A DNA stretch of 64,000 nucleotides from Thiodiazotropha sp040793985 (GCA_040793985.1 JBFNJI010000007.1:159906-223905), one strand, 5' to 3'. Positions 9,181 to 17,859 are shown, counted from the stretch's first letter. Numbers and translations are program-made. Notes: generated from the letters alone by a model not told the origin.

Positions 9181-9522
9181 TTACTGTCCGTCCACATCAT
9201 GGAACTCGGAGACACGTATCCGACCATTGATCATGCGTGCCTGTCGTCTGCCCAGTTTCTCCATCTTATCCCAAAAGGCCTGATTGAGATCGAAATCCGC
9301 GGCGATGGCGGTTCCCATGACAAGAATCAGCAGGTCGGCCACCTCTTCAGCCAGGGCCTGTTTACTCTTGCCCTTGGTGACACAGCTCGAGATCTCACCG
9401 AGCTCCTCTGCCATCAGGGCGATACGGTAGGCCATCTCTTCGCCACCCGTCTCGCGAAAGCGATGCTTGGCATGAAATGCCTTTACCTCCGCGAGCATTT
9501 CCTGGTAGGAGTCTTGCTTCAA
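9181..9522 (-). CDS. MazG-like nucleotide pyrophosphohydrolase
   Basis: This 113-residue protein resembles the all-alpha NTP pyrophosphatase (MazG-like) superfamily, which hydrolyses nucleoside triphosphates or modified nucleotides to monophosphates. The metal-binding pattern is visible as MAEELGEISSC followed by AEEVADLLILVMG, spaced as in single-domain MazG-like enzymes. It is a single-domain form, half the size of E. coli MazG. It overlaps the end of glyS by 4 bp and precedes gmhB by 12 bp, so it is inserted in the glyS-gmhB operon. Its substrate cannot be told from sequence. Confidence 0.8.
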   Translation of the reverse strand: MKQDSYQEMLAEVKAFHAKHRFRETGGEEMAYRIALMAEELGEISSCVTKGKSKQALAEEVADLLILVMGTAIAADFDLNQAFWDKMEKLGRRQARMINGRIRVSEFHDVDGQ

Positions 9523-11609
9523 GTTGGACTCTCCTGGTGTTGCAGTCGGGAGATGTCAGCGACGCTGAGAAAGAGACTTTCAAGTTGAGCCAACAGGGTC
9601 AGGCGGTTATTGCGCAGGTTCCTGTCCTCCGCCATGACCATGACCTGATCGAAAAACAGGTCTACCGGTTCCCTGAGCGCGGCCAGTACCTGCAATCCCT
9701 GGGTGTATTCGCCGTTTTCGAACAGAGGCAGGGCCTGCGGCTTCAGCTCATCTATCTTGTCTGCGAGGGCGCGTTCTGCTTCGTTTTCGAAGAGTGAGGG
9801 GTCGACAGCTTGTGCCAGCGCTTCATCACTCTTCTTGAGGATGTTGCGTATGCGCTTGTTGGCTGCGCTGAGACTCGCCGCCTCCGGCATGTTGCTGAAG
9901 TCGCTCATTGCCTTGATGCGCCGATCAAAGTCAGCCAGGTTCTTGGGCGCCACCTCGGCAACTGCATGAAACAGATCGGTACTCACGCCCAGGTCGCTGT
10001 AGATACCCCTGAGTCGTTCGAGCATGAAGTTGTAGACTTCGTTGGCGACCGCCGCTTCGCTCAGTCGATCAGCCATGCTATCGGCTACTGATGTCAGCAG
10101 GTGCCGCAAATCCAGTGAAAGTGAGTGCTCACGAATTATTCGCAGGGCACCTAACGCCGCCCGCCGCAGTGCGAAGGGATCCTTATCCCCGGTCGGTCTT
10201 TGACCGATGCCGAAAATGCCCACCAGGGTGTCGAGTTTTTCCGCCAGTGACAGCGCGATTCCGGCCTTCGTCTGTGGCAGCCGGTCGCCGGAGAAGCGGG
10301 GCATGTAGAACTCCTCCAAGGCCTGGGCCAGTTGGGGGTCCTCTCCGTCCCGCAGTGCTTGATAGCGTCCCATGATACCCTGCATCGCGGGAAATTCTGT
10401 GACCATGTTGGTCAGCAGGTCACAGCGACTCAAGAGTCCCGCCCGATAGCCAAGTTCTGGGTCGCCACCTATAGCCGCGGCAATCTCCCTGGTGAGATTG
10501 GCCACCCGCTCCGATTTGTCATACATCGAGCCGAGTTTGTTCTGGAATACAACCTGTTTCAGAGACTGCAGGTGATCCTCTAGACGCCCCTTGCCGTCCT
10601 GTTGCCAGAAAAATTTCGCATCCGCGAGTCTTGGGCGTATTACCCGTTCGTTGCCTTCGCGAATCAGCTCAGGATTAGGGCTTTCGATATTGGCGATGGT
10701 AACGAAGTGATTGATCAGCTCGCCATTGTCGACAAACAGGGGGAAGTACTTCTGATTCCCTTTCATGGTGGCTACCAGCGCCTCCTGGGGCACCTCGAGA
10801 TAACTCTCCTCGAAACTGGCGGTGATCGCCACCGGCCATTCGTTGAGTGCGGTTACCTCGTCGAGAAGCTCCTCATCCAGGTCGGCGCGGGCGTCTATTT
10901 CGCTTGCGCACGCTTCGACCATGCTGCGGATCTTTGCCTTGCGCTGTTCGAAGCCCGGGAGTACATACCCGAGATCATTGAGCACCGATGCGTAGTCCTC
11001 GGGATTATAGAGAGTTATAGCCGCGGGGTGATGGAAACGGTGGCCATAGGTCAGCCGATCGGCCTCCGCATCGAGAATCTCGCAGGGTACTACCTGATCG
11101 CCGTGTAGGAACAGCAACCAGTGGACCGGGCGCACGAACTGCGCCTCGCTGTCTCCCCAGCGCATCCGCTTTGGAATCGGCAGCCTGTTCAATGCCTGGG
11201 TTGCGATCTCCGGGAGCAGGTCGGCGGCTGGCTGGCCGGTCTCATGGATGCGGTAGCTGAGCCATTCACCCTTGTCGGTCTGCGTTCGCTGCAGTTGATC
11301 CACCGTGGTGTTGCAGGAGCGGGCGAAGCCTTCCGCTGCCTTGGTGGGATTGCCGGTATCATCGAAGGCGGCCTTGACCGCGGGTCCGCGTCGCTCTATC
11401 TCTCGATCGGGTTGGCGCATGGCGCAATCGTGGACAAGCAGCGCGAGACGTCTTGGCGTGGCATAGGCCTCGACCGCACCGTGTTCAATGTTGGCCTGTT
11501 GCAGACCGTTGACGAAGCCCTCGGTCAGGGAGGTTGAGAGTTTCTTCAGTGCCTTCGGTGGCAGCTCTTCGGTGCCGAGCTCGAACAGCAGATGGGCTTG
11601 ATCAACCAT
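9519..11609 (-). CDS. glyS: glycine--tRNA ligase beta subunit
   Basis: GlyS is the beta subunit of the bacterial alpha2beta2 glycyl-tRNA synthetase. It recognises tRNA and supports charging by the alpha subunit. The 696-residue product begins LLFELGTEELPPKAL, a family hallmark, and includes GNQKYFPLFVDNGELINHFVTIAN and PQTKAGIALSLAEKLDTLVGIF of the HD-like domain. The C-terminal helical anticodon-binding region is intact. It starts 8 bp inside glyQ and its end overlaps the MazG-like gene, indicating coupled translation. Confidence 0.97.
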   Translation of the reverse strand: MVDQAHLLFELGTEELPPKALKKLSTSLTEGFVNGLQQANIEHGAVEAYATPRRLALLVHDCAMRQPDREIERRGPAVKAAFDDTGNPTKAAEGFARSCNTTVDQLQRTQTDKGEWLSYRIHETGQPAADLLPEIATQALNRLPIPKRMRWGDSEAQFVRPVHWLLFLHGDQVVPCEILDAEADRLTYGHRFHHPAAITLYNPEDYASVLNDLGYVLPGFEQRKAKIRSMVEACASEIDARADLDEELLDEVTALNEWPVAITASFEESYLEVPQEALVATMKGNQKYFPLFVDNGELINHFVTIANIESPNPELIREGNERVIRPRLADAKFFWQQDGKGRLEDHLQSLKQVVFQNKLGSMYDKSERVANLTREIAAAIGGDPELGYRAGLLSRCDLLTNMVTEFPAMQGIMGRYQALRDGEDPQLAQALEEFYMPRFSGDRLPQTKAGIALSLAEKLDTLVGIFGIGQRPTGDKDPFALRRAALGALRIIREHSLSLDLRHLLTSVADSMADRLSEAAVANEVYNFMLERLRGIYSDLGVSTDLFHAVAEVAPKNLADFDRRIKAMSDFSNMPEAASLSAANKRIRNILKKSDEALAQAVDPSLFENEAERALADKIDELKPQALPLFENGEYTQGLQVLAALREPVDLFFDQVMVMAEDRNLRNNRLTLLAQLESLFLSVADISRLQHQESPT

Positions 11610-12540
11610 TGACGGCCTCCTTGCTGTTATTCAACATCGGAAAACCGAGGCGTTCTCGGGCATCGTAATAGGCCTGTGCCACATCACGGGCCAGTCCGCG
11701 AACACGCAATATGTAACGCTGACGCTCGGTGACGGAGATCGCATGCCGGGCGTCGAGCAGATTGAAGGTATGGGAGGCCTTGAGCGCCTGTTCGTAGGCA
11801 GGCAGGGGGAGTCCCAGTTCGATCAGCTTCTTCGAATCCTTCTCGCATTGGTCGAAGTGGCCGAAGAGAAAATCGATATCGGCGTGTTCGAAATTATAGG
11901 CAGACTGCTCCACCTCGTTCTGGTGAAAGACATCGCCGTAGGTGACTTTGCCCTGGGGGGTTTCGGTCCAGACCAGGTCGAAGAGGCTCTCCACCCCCTG
12001 CAGGTACATGGCGATACGTTCCAGACCGTAGGTGATCTCACCGGTTACCGGACGGCAATCGAGGCCGCCAACCTGCTGGAAATAGGTAAACTGGGTCACC
12101 TCCATACCGTTCAGCCAGACCTCCCAGCCGAGGCCCCAGGCGCCAAGTGTCGGTGATTCCCAGTTGTCTTCGACAAAGCGTATATCGTTAACGTTGAGAT
12201 CGAGGCCCAACATCTCCAGGGAGCCGAGATAGAGCTGCTGGATGTTTTTCGGGGAGGGCTTGAGTACCACCTGATATTGATAGTAGTGCTGCAGCCGGTT
12301 GGGATTCTCCCCATAGCGGCCATCGGTCGGCCGCCTCGACGGCTGCACATAGGCGGCGTACCAGGGTTCGGGGCCGATGGAGCGCAGGAAAGTGGCGGTG
12401 TGGAAGGTACCTGCGCCCATCTCCATGTCATAGGGCTGCAGTATGATGCAACCCTGTTCTGCCCAATAGTCTTGTAACGCAAAGAGCAGTTCCTGGAAGG
12501 TGCTGATCTTGCTGCCGTTCTGTTCAGTCGCTTGGTTCAC
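11602..12540 (-). CDS. glyQ: glycine--tRNA ligase alpha subunit
   Basis: GlyQ is the catalytic class II aminoacyl-tRNA synthetase subunit that makes glycyl-adenylate. A GTG start at 12538-12540 is chosen because it gives MNQATEQNGSKISTFQELLF (312 residues), close to the roughly 300 of the family. A farther upstream ATG at 12624 adds 28 unconserved residues. Family blocks include WAEQGCIILQPYDMEMGAGT, RRPTDGRYGENPNRLQHYYQ and GLERIAMYLQGV. It is the first gene of the leftward glyQ-glyS-mazG-gmhB-plsC operon. Confidence 0.96.
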   Translation of the reverse strand: MNQATEQNGSKISTFQELLFALQDYWAEQGCIILQPYDMEMGAGTFHTATFLRSIGPEPWYAAYVQPSRRPTDGRYGENPNRLQHYYQYQVVLKPSPKNIQQLYLGSLEMLGLDLNVNDIRFVEDNWESPTLGAWGLGWEVWLNGMEVTQFTYFQQVGGLDCRPVTGEITYGLERIAMYLQGVESLFDLVWTETPQGKVTYGDVFHQNEVEQSAYNFEHADIDFLFGHFDQCEKDSKKLIELGLPLPAYEQALKASHTFNLLDARHAISVTERQRYILRVRGLARDVAQAYYDARERLGFPMLNNSKEAVNG

Positions 12541-13084
12541 ATCCAAACCCCGGTTGATGTGGAGGAAAATCGCGTAAGTATAACGATGCTCAGAGTCTAT
12601 GGCTAACCTGGTTGAACAACCCAATCGGTGAGCTGGGTTGAGCGGTGCAATCCGCTGCCTTGTGGGGCTTTAGGGGATGGTGTGATTGGTTCGGTTCTGG
12701 AGGTGGTGCGCGACTTTCACTCTCTGCACGACGCGGGTGCACCGGTCTGCTGCAGATCGTCGAGACAGATGGCGGTGAATTTGTGATTCATGTCTGCTGA
12801 GAGACCGGGTTGATTGAAGGCGTTGGCCGGAGTGGGGATCCTGGCAAAACTCCCCTACCCTGCGATCAGGTTTGCCTCGGCGGCGGTAGCGGATGAATCA
12901 GACAGCGTGACCCTGCGGCGATCTGTCTGCCGGTAGCAGGCACCTGAACGGCCCTTGGTGGGAATTCATCGTATCCTGCCTGATCATTTATACCGCGTTG
13001 TAAACCAGTGTGTGGCAAGAACCTCCCCTCTTCTCCATGAAATGGGGGTATAATTCCGCTTTTTTCGAACATCAATGATTTGCC
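12541..13084. other. 544-bp intergenic region between divergent glyQ and the PP-loop gene
   Basis: This gap separates glyQ (leftward) from the PP-loop gene (rightward). A TATAAT at 13049-13054, about 30 bp before the rightward ATG and preceded by GGGGG, is a likely -10 element without a clear -35. A possible stem pairs CCCC near 13025 with GGGG near 13045. No conserved small protein, tRNA or known structured RNA (including RNase P RNA) was recognised in the rest. Confidence 0.4.
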
Positions 13085-14128
13085 ATGAGCGAGCAACGAA
13101 AAGCGGCGGCACTGATTTCTGGTGGGCTTGACTCGCTATTGGCTGCCCGTGTCATCCTGGAACAGGGAATCCATGTGGAAGGCATTAACTTCTTCACCGG
13201 TTTCTGTGTCGAGGGGCATACCCATGCGATACGCAAGCGGGACCAGAAAAAGGACAAGCGCAACAATGCCCTCTGGGTGGCTGAACAACTGGGTATCAAG
13301 CTGCACATAATCGATATCGTCGAGGAATACAAACAGGTACTGATAAATCCAAAGCACGGCTACGGTGCCAACCTCAACCCCTGTCTGGACTGTAAGATCT
13401 TCATGGTGCAAAAGGCCTATGAGTGGATTGAGTCGAAAGGCTTCGATTTTATCGTTACCGGTGAAGTGATCGGTCAACGTCCGATGTCGCAACGCAAGGA
13501 GACCATGCCCATCGTCTCCGACGAATCGGGGGCCCATGACCTGTTGCTGCGGCCGCTCTGCGCGAAAAATCTGCCTTTGACGCGACCGGAAAGGGAGGGT
13601 TGGATCGACCGCGACGGGCTCTATGATTTTTCCGGACGCAGCCGTAAACCGCAGATGGCCCTGGCGGCGCATTTCGGTATCGAAGACTATGCCCAGCCCG
13701 CCGGCGGCTGCTGCTTTCTCACCGATGAGCAGTATGCGGTCAAGTTGAAGGATCTATGGCGCGCCCGGGGCGACAAAAACTATGAAATCGATGACATCAT
13801 GTTGCTGAAGGTTGGCAGACATCTGCGACCCGCGAGTCACTACAAGGTGATCATCGCCCGTGAGGAGGGAGAGGCCAACTACATGCAGGGCTACCGCAAG
13901 CTCTATCCCTCCATCACGACGGTGAGCCATGGCGGTCCCTTCGCCCTGATCGATGGGACGGTCAAGGATCAGGAGGTCGAACTGATTGCCCGTGTGGTTG
14001 CGCGCTACAGTCAGGGCCGCAATGCGGATCAGGTGGAGTTGCTCTTTACCGATACCCAAGGCCAGCGCCGGTCACTGAAGGTGAAACCGATGCCGGCCCA
14101 TGAGTTACCACGGGAGTGGTTGATTTGA
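13085..14128 (+). CDS. PP-loop ATP pyrophosphatase, ThiI/MnmA-like tRNA thiolation-type protein
   Basis: The N-terminal half is a PP-loop ATPase (ALISGGLDSLLAARVI, residues about 9-24), the fold of tRNA-thiolating enzymes such as MnmA and ThiI. These adenylate a base before sulfur insertion. Candidate catalytic or metal-binding cysteines occur in NPCLDCKIFM and AGGCCFLTDEQ. The C-terminal part, after about residue 230, is a separate domain (LLKVGRHLRP, HGGPFALIDGTV) resembling the small RNA-binding domain attached to such proteins in other bacteria. It overlaps a TusA-like carrier gene, which suggests a shared sulfur-relay role. It is neither canonical MnmA nor ThiI, and the modified nucleoside is unknown. 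Confidence 0.72.
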   Translation: MSEQRKAAALISGGLDSLLAARVILEQGIHVEGINFFTGFCVEGHTHAIRKRDQKKDKRNNALWVAEQLGIKLHIIDIVEEYKQVLINPKHGYGANLNPCLDCKIFMVQKAYEWIESKGFDFIVTGEVIGQRPMSQRKETMPIVSDESGAHDLLLRPLCAKNLPLTRPEREGWIDRDGLYDFSGRSRKPQMALAAHFGIEDYAQPAGGCCFLTDEQYAVKLKDLWRARGDKNYEIDDIMLLKVGRHLRPASHYKVIIAREEGEANYMQGYRKLYPSITTVSHGGPFALIDGTVKDQEVELIARVVARYSQGRNADQVELLFTDTQGQRRSLKVKPMPAHELPREWLI

Positions 14129-14364
14129 GTCGGCAGATCATCGACTGCCGACGCCTGCTCTGTCCGATGCCGGTGATCAAGGTGCAAAACGCCATCGAAG
14201 GGCTGCCTGGCGGCAGCCAGGTCGAGGCAGTCTGTACCGATCCGGGGGTGTTGAAGGATATCCCCGCCTGGTCGCGGATCAACGGCCATCGCATATTGCA
14301 GGCCGAATGCAGAGACGGGGAGTATATCGTGGTAGTGGAAGTTGTTGAGGATGGCGCCTCATGA
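14125..14364 (+). CDS. TusA-family sulfur carrier protein
   Basis: TusA-family proteins carry persulfide sulfur on a conserved cysteine. This 79-residue protein shows the family core IIDCRRLLCPMPVIKVQNAI, with the sulfur-carrying Cys in the CPMP motif, and a C-terminal beta strand. A TTG at 14125 is preferred because GGGAG at 14112-14116 is 8 bp upstream. A GTG at 14116 is an alternative with no spacing for a ribosome binding site. It overlaps the PP-loop gene by 4 bp upstream and the CDF gene by 4 bp downstream, so it probably donates sulfur to the PP-loop enzyme. Confidence 0.85.
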   Translation: MSRQIIDCRRLLCPMPVIKVQNAIEGLPGGSQVEAVCTDPGVLKDIPAWSRINGHRILQAECRDGEYIVVVEVVEDGAS

Positions 14365-15497
14365 GTCTGGAAGAGCGTTACGATGTCAGCCGGCGGGTAG
14401 CCATTGTCGGTGCCTTGACCAATACCTTGCTGGCGATTCTGAAGTTGGTTGTCGGCTGGCTGGGTCACTCTCAGTCCCTGATTGCTGACGGTGTGCACTC
14501 ACTCTCCGATCTGCTCACCGATGCCTTGGTGCTGTTTACCGCGCGACATGCAAAGGAAGCGCCGGACGAGGAGCACCCCTATGGGCATGGCCGTTTCGAA
14601 ACGATCGGCACTCTGGTTCTGGGGGGGTTCCTGCTCACAGTCGGACTTGGCATTGTCTGGGATGCAGCAGAGCGTCTGTTTGCTCCGGAGCAGCTGTTGC
14701 AGCCGGAGCCCGTTACCCTCTTCGTCGCCGCGTTTTCCATTCTTGCCAATGAAGGCCTCTTTTTCTACACCCGTCACTTCGCCAATCAGATCAACTCCAA
14801 TCTGCTGCGCGCCAACGCCTGGCACCACCGCACCGATTCGGTCTCGTCGGTGGTGGTGCTGGTGGGTATAGGCGGAACCCTGCTGGGACTCCCCTACCTC
14901 GATGCCATCGCCGCCGTACTGGTGGGCCTGATGATCATGAAGATCGGCTGGGACCTGGGGTGGTCCGCCTCCCAGGAGCTGGCGGATGCCGGTCTCGAAG
15001 AGGAGTCTCTGTCTGAGATCCGCGATGTGATCGGCAATATTTCGGGGGTCAAAAGCGTGCACATGTTACGCACCCGGAAACTGGGCGGTCACGCCATCGC
15101 CGATGTCCATGTCCAGGTCGATCCCTGGGTCAGTGTCTCGGAGGGGCATCGCATCGCTGAAGTGGTGCAGTATGGGCTCATCGATGGGGTGGATGTATTG
15201 GAAGATGTCACCGTTCATATCGACCCGGAGGACGATGAAGCCGGCCCCTCCTGTGCCCACCTTCCCCTGCGCTCGGAGGCTGAGGCCTTACTCGACCGCC
15301 TATGCAAAGGGGTGACCTGCTACGAGGAGAGAGCACGCGTGGTTCTGCACTATCTCTCCGGACGCATTGATATCGAGCTCTACTTGCCATTAAACTGCTT
15401 CAGCTCTAATCAGCAGGCAGTGGCGTTACACAAAGAGTTTCAGCGTGCGCTCAAGGATTCGGAGATTTTCAGGGATGTGCAGATCTGGTTTGGCTAG
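14361..15497 (+). CDS. cation diffusion facilitator family transporter (FieF-like)
   Basis: CDF proteins export divalent metals (Zn, Fe, Cd, Mn) from the cytoplasm using the proton gradient. The 378-residue protein has six predicted membrane segments in its first 215 residues. The metal-site motifs are DGVHSLSDLLTD in TM2 and HHRTDSVSS in TM5. A ferredoxin-like cytoplasmic domain follows (RKLGGHAIADVHVQVDP), then about 90 extra residues that look like a second copy of such a domain (ERARVVLHYLSGRIDIELYL). FieF proteins usually end near 300, so the tail is an extension. It shares an ATGA overlap with the TusA-like gene. Confidence 0.88.
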   Translation: MSLEERYDVSRRVAIVGALTNTLLAILKLVVGWLGHSQSLIADGVHSLSDLLTDALVLFTARHAKEAPDEEHPYGHGRFETIGTLVLGGFLLTVGLGIVWDAAERLFAPEQLLQPEPVTLFVAAFSILANEGLFFYTRHFANQINSNLLRANAWHHRTDSVSSVVVLVGIGGTLLGLPYLDAIAAVLVGLMIMKIGWDLGWSASQELADAGLEEESLSEIRDVIGNISGVKSVHMLRTRKLGGHAIADVHVQVDPWVSVSEGHRIAEVVQYGLIDGVDVLEDVTVHIDPEDDEAGPSCAHLPLRSEAEALLDRLCKGVTCYEERARVVLHYLSGRIDIELYLPLNCFSSNQQAVALHKEFQRALKDSEIFRDVQIWFG

Positions 15498-15511
15498 CAC
15501 CATTTTGGTGC
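15497..15511 (+). promoter_or_regulatory. NtrC-binding site 1 upstream of glnA
   Basis: GCACCATTTTGGTGC is a perfect match to the NtrC consensus GCACYAWWNTGGTGC. It overlaps the stop codon of the CDF gene. Its centre is about 217 bp upstream of the sigma-54 promoter, a normal distance for an enhancer acting by looping. Confidence 0.85.
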
Positions 15512-15528
15512 ACGCCCTCTGGGGCTGA

Positions 15529-15543
15529 GCTCCAAAACGGTGC
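15529..15543 (+). promoter_or_regulatory. NtrC-binding site 2 upstream of glnA
   Basis: GCTCCAAAACGGTGC matches the NtrC consensus at all but two fixed positions. It starts exactly 32 bp after site 1, three helical turns, as in the paired glnA enhancer of enteric bacteria, where cooperative binding of two NtrC dimers is needed. The spacing makes the weaker sequence credible. Confidence 0.72.
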
Positions 15544-15719
15544 GAAGCCCCGGCTGCTTGGAAACGGAAGCCTGGGGTTTCTCAACCGGCGGGTTCTTGA
15601 GGCCGTGATGAATTGAAAAGACAGGCTAGGAATAACAACCTAATTTTTATCATGTTTCATTTGCCTTGACAGATTGCTGGCAGTATTAACAACAGAACCA
15701 ATAAACGAATTTAAACCAG

Positions 15720-15735
15720 TGGCATGAAATCTGCC
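15720..15735 (+). promoter_or_regulatory. sigma-54 promoter of glnA
   Basis: TGGCATGAAATCTGCC carries GG and GC exactly 12 bp apart in the -24/-12 arrangement (consensus TGGCACN5TTGCW). Transcription would begin near 15746, about 85 bp before the glnA ATG. The two NtrC boxes upstream complete an enhancer-dependent promoter. Confidence 0.8.
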
Positions 15736-15831
15736 TTTCTGTGAAATCGATAACACCCGGTTTTACCGGAGAGCGAAAGCTGCGAAAGGCTGATTCAGCT
15801 CATTCAATAACTGAAAATCCTGGAGATGACG

Positions 15832-17238
15832 ATGGCCGTAAAAGCCCTGAAGATGATCAAAGACAATGATGTGAAATTTGTCGATCTGCGTTTTACCGAC
15901 ACCCGCGGCAAGGAGCAGCACGTCACGCTGCCTACCAGCGAGATTGACGAGGATTTTTTCGCCGACGGTAAAATGTTCGACGGTTCATCCATCGCCGGTT
16001 GGAAGGGTATCAACGAATCGGACATGATCCTGATGCCGGAAGACGCCACCGCGGTCATGGATCCCTTCGCGGACGAGAACACCTTGAACGTTCGCTGCGA
16101 CATACTCGAACCCTCCACCATGCAGGGCTACGAGCGCGATCCCCGCTCTGTGGCCAAGCGTGCCGAGGCCTATCTGGCTTCCACCGGCATCGCCGATGCC
16201 GCCTACTTCGGTCCCGAGCCCGAATTCTTTGTGTTGGACGACGTGCGTTGGAGCGTCGACATGAGCGGCTCCATGGTCAAGGTGGACTCCGAAGAGGCCG
16301 AGTGGAACTCCGAGCGTGTCTACGAAGACGGCAACATCGGTCATCGTCCCGGCGTCAAGGGCGGCTACTTTCCGGTACCGCCGGTAGACTCGCTGCACGA
16401 TCTGCGTGGCGCCATGTGCCTGGCCATGGAAGAGATGGGCGTTCCCGTCGAGGTGCATCACCACGAGGTGGCCACCGCCGGACAGTGTGAGATCGGCACC
16501 CGCTTCAGTACCCTAGTGGAACGCGCCGACTGGGTACAGATTCAGAAATACTGCACCTGGAACGTGGCCCACGCCTATGGCAAGACCGCCACTTTCATGC
16601 CCAAGCCCCTGGTAGGTGACAACGGTTCCGGCATGCACGTGCACCAGTCCCTCTCCAAGGGCGGCGACAACGTCTTCGCCGGCGACCAGTACGGTGGCCT
16701 GTCCGAGACCGCGCTCTACTACATCGGCGGCATCATCAAGCACGCCCGCGCACTGAACGCCTTCACCAACGCCTCCACCAACTCCTACAAGCGTCTGGTG
16801 CCCGGCTTCGAGGCCCCGGTCATGCTGGCCTACTCCGCCCGCAACCGGTCCGCCTCCATCCGGATCCCCTGGGTCTCCAGTCCCAAGGGCCGTCGTATCG
16901 AGGTGCGCTTCCCCGACCCGACCGCCAATCCCTACCTCGCCTTCTCGGCCATGCTGTTGGCCGGTCTGGACGGCATCCAGAACAAGATCCACCCCGGCGA
17001 TGCCATGGACAAGGATCTCTACGACCTGCCGGCCGAAGAGGCAGCCAACATTCCCACCGTCTGCCACAGCTTCGACCAGGCCCTTGAAGCACTCGATGCG
17101 GATCGCGACTTCCTCACCGCCGGCGGTGTCTTCACAGACGACCTTATCGATGGCTACATCGATCTGAAGATGGAAGAGGTTACCACCATGCGAATGACCA
17201 CCCATCCCGTGGAATTCGATCTCTACTACAGCCTATAA
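15832..17238 (+). CDS. glnA: type I glutamine synthetase
   Basis: GlnA condenses glutamate and ammonium to glutamine in the cytoplasm and is the entry point of nitrogen assimilation. The ATG at 15832 is chosen over 15826 because GGAG at 15822-15825 then has 6 bp spacing; it gives 468 residues, matching the dodecameric GSI family. Catalytic-site motifs include DGSSIAGWKGI, EPEFFVLDD, HEVATAGQCEIG, GSGMHVHQS and NRSASIRIP. The adenylylation tyrosine lies in KDLYDLPAEE near residue 397, so activity is probably controlled by GlnE. The upstream NtrC/sigma-54 elements and the nearby ntrBC genes indicate transcriptional nitrogen control. Confidence 0.98.
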   Translation: MAVKALKMIKDNDVKFVDLRFTDTRGKEQHVTLPTSEIDEDFFADGKMFDGSSIAGWKGINESDMILMPEDATAVMDPFADENTLNVRCDILEPSTMQGYERDPRSVAKRAEAYLASTGIADAAYFGPEPEFFVLDDVRWSVDMSGSMVKVDSEEAEWNSERVYEDGNIGHRPGVKGGYFPVPPVDSLHDLRGAMCLAMEEMGVPVEVHHHEVATAGQCEIGTRFSTLVERADWVQIQKYCTWNVAHAYGKTATFMPKPLVGDNGSGMHVHQSLSKGGDNVFAGDQYGGLSETALYYIGGIIKHARALNAFTNASTNSYKRLVPGFEAPVMLAYSARNRSASIRIPWVSSPKGRRIEVRFPDPTANPYLAFSAMLLAGLDGIQNKIHPGDAMDKDLYDLPAEEAANIPTVCHSFDQALEALDADRDFLTAGGVFTDDLIDGYIDLKMEEVTTMRMTTHPVEFDLYYSL

Positions 17239-17267
17239 CAGACAGCGTCGGATCGAAGAGCGGAAAG

Positions 17268-17295
17268 AGCGCCCCCGTCCCGGGGGCGCTTTTTT
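17268..17295 (+). terminator. rho-independent terminator of glnA
   Basis: A 10-bp perfect stem AGCGCCCCCG / CGGGGGCGCT with a 3-base loop (TCC) is followed by six T. It lies 29 bp after the glnA stop. Confidence 0.95.
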
Positions 17296-17355
17296 GGTGT
17301 TTATGCGAACAGGATCGCTTGTTTCACTGGGTATCACTGGTCTATGCTTTAGTGC

Positions 17356-17859
17356 ATGCGTATCGGTATCCTACTAATCACCCTGCTTATGGCGCTGCCT
17401 CTGTTCGCCAGGGATGTCTATAAATACATCTCAGAGGAAGGCGAGGTTATCTACTCTGAACGCTACCACCCGGATGCCGAGCGGATTAAGGTCACCGACA
17501 GCAAGCGGGTGTCCCCAGTATCTGAGGCCGAGTTGAGCGACGAGGACCTTGCAGCGGCGGCGGGTGAATACGCCGACTTCTCGATTGTCCGCCCAAGCGA
17601 CAATGAGACCATCCGCAACGATGAGGGTACGGTTCCGGTAGGAATTTCGCTTTCTCCGAATCTGGCCGAGGGTCATGTGATCCATCTCTACGTGGATGGA
17701 ACCAAGCTCGACTCCGAGGTCAAACAGACCCAGGTCATTCTCCAGCAACTGAGTCGGGGCACTCACTCCCTGCAGGCAAAGATCGTCAACAGTGAGGGCG
17801 AATCCCTGATCGACTCAAACAGCATCACCTTTCATCTGCGCCAGGCGGCTGTCGAATAG
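17356..17859 (+). CDS. DUF4124-type periplasmic protein between glnA and ntrB
   Basis: The protein has an N-terminal signal peptide (MRIGILLITLLMALPLFA) and then a DUF4124-like stretch (DVYKYISEEGEVIYSERYHP). A predicted Ig-like beta domain follows (residues about 75-160: FSIVRPSDNETIRNDEGTV and LYVDGTKL). It is probably exported, and its function is unknown. Genes of this kind often sit between glnA and ntrB in gammaproteobacteria. There is no clear ribosome binding site. A TATGCT (17343-17348) with TTGTTT 18 bp upstream would start transcription almost on the ATG, so a leaderless message is possible. Confidence 0.75.
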   Translation: MRIGILLITLLMALPLFARDVYKYISEEGEVIYSERYHPDAERIKVTDSKRVSPVSEAELSDEDLAAAAGEYADFSIVRPSDNETIRNDEGTVPVGISLSPNLAEGHVIHLYVDGTKLDSEVKQTQVILQQLSRGTHSLQAKIVNSEGESLIDSNSITFHLRQAAVE

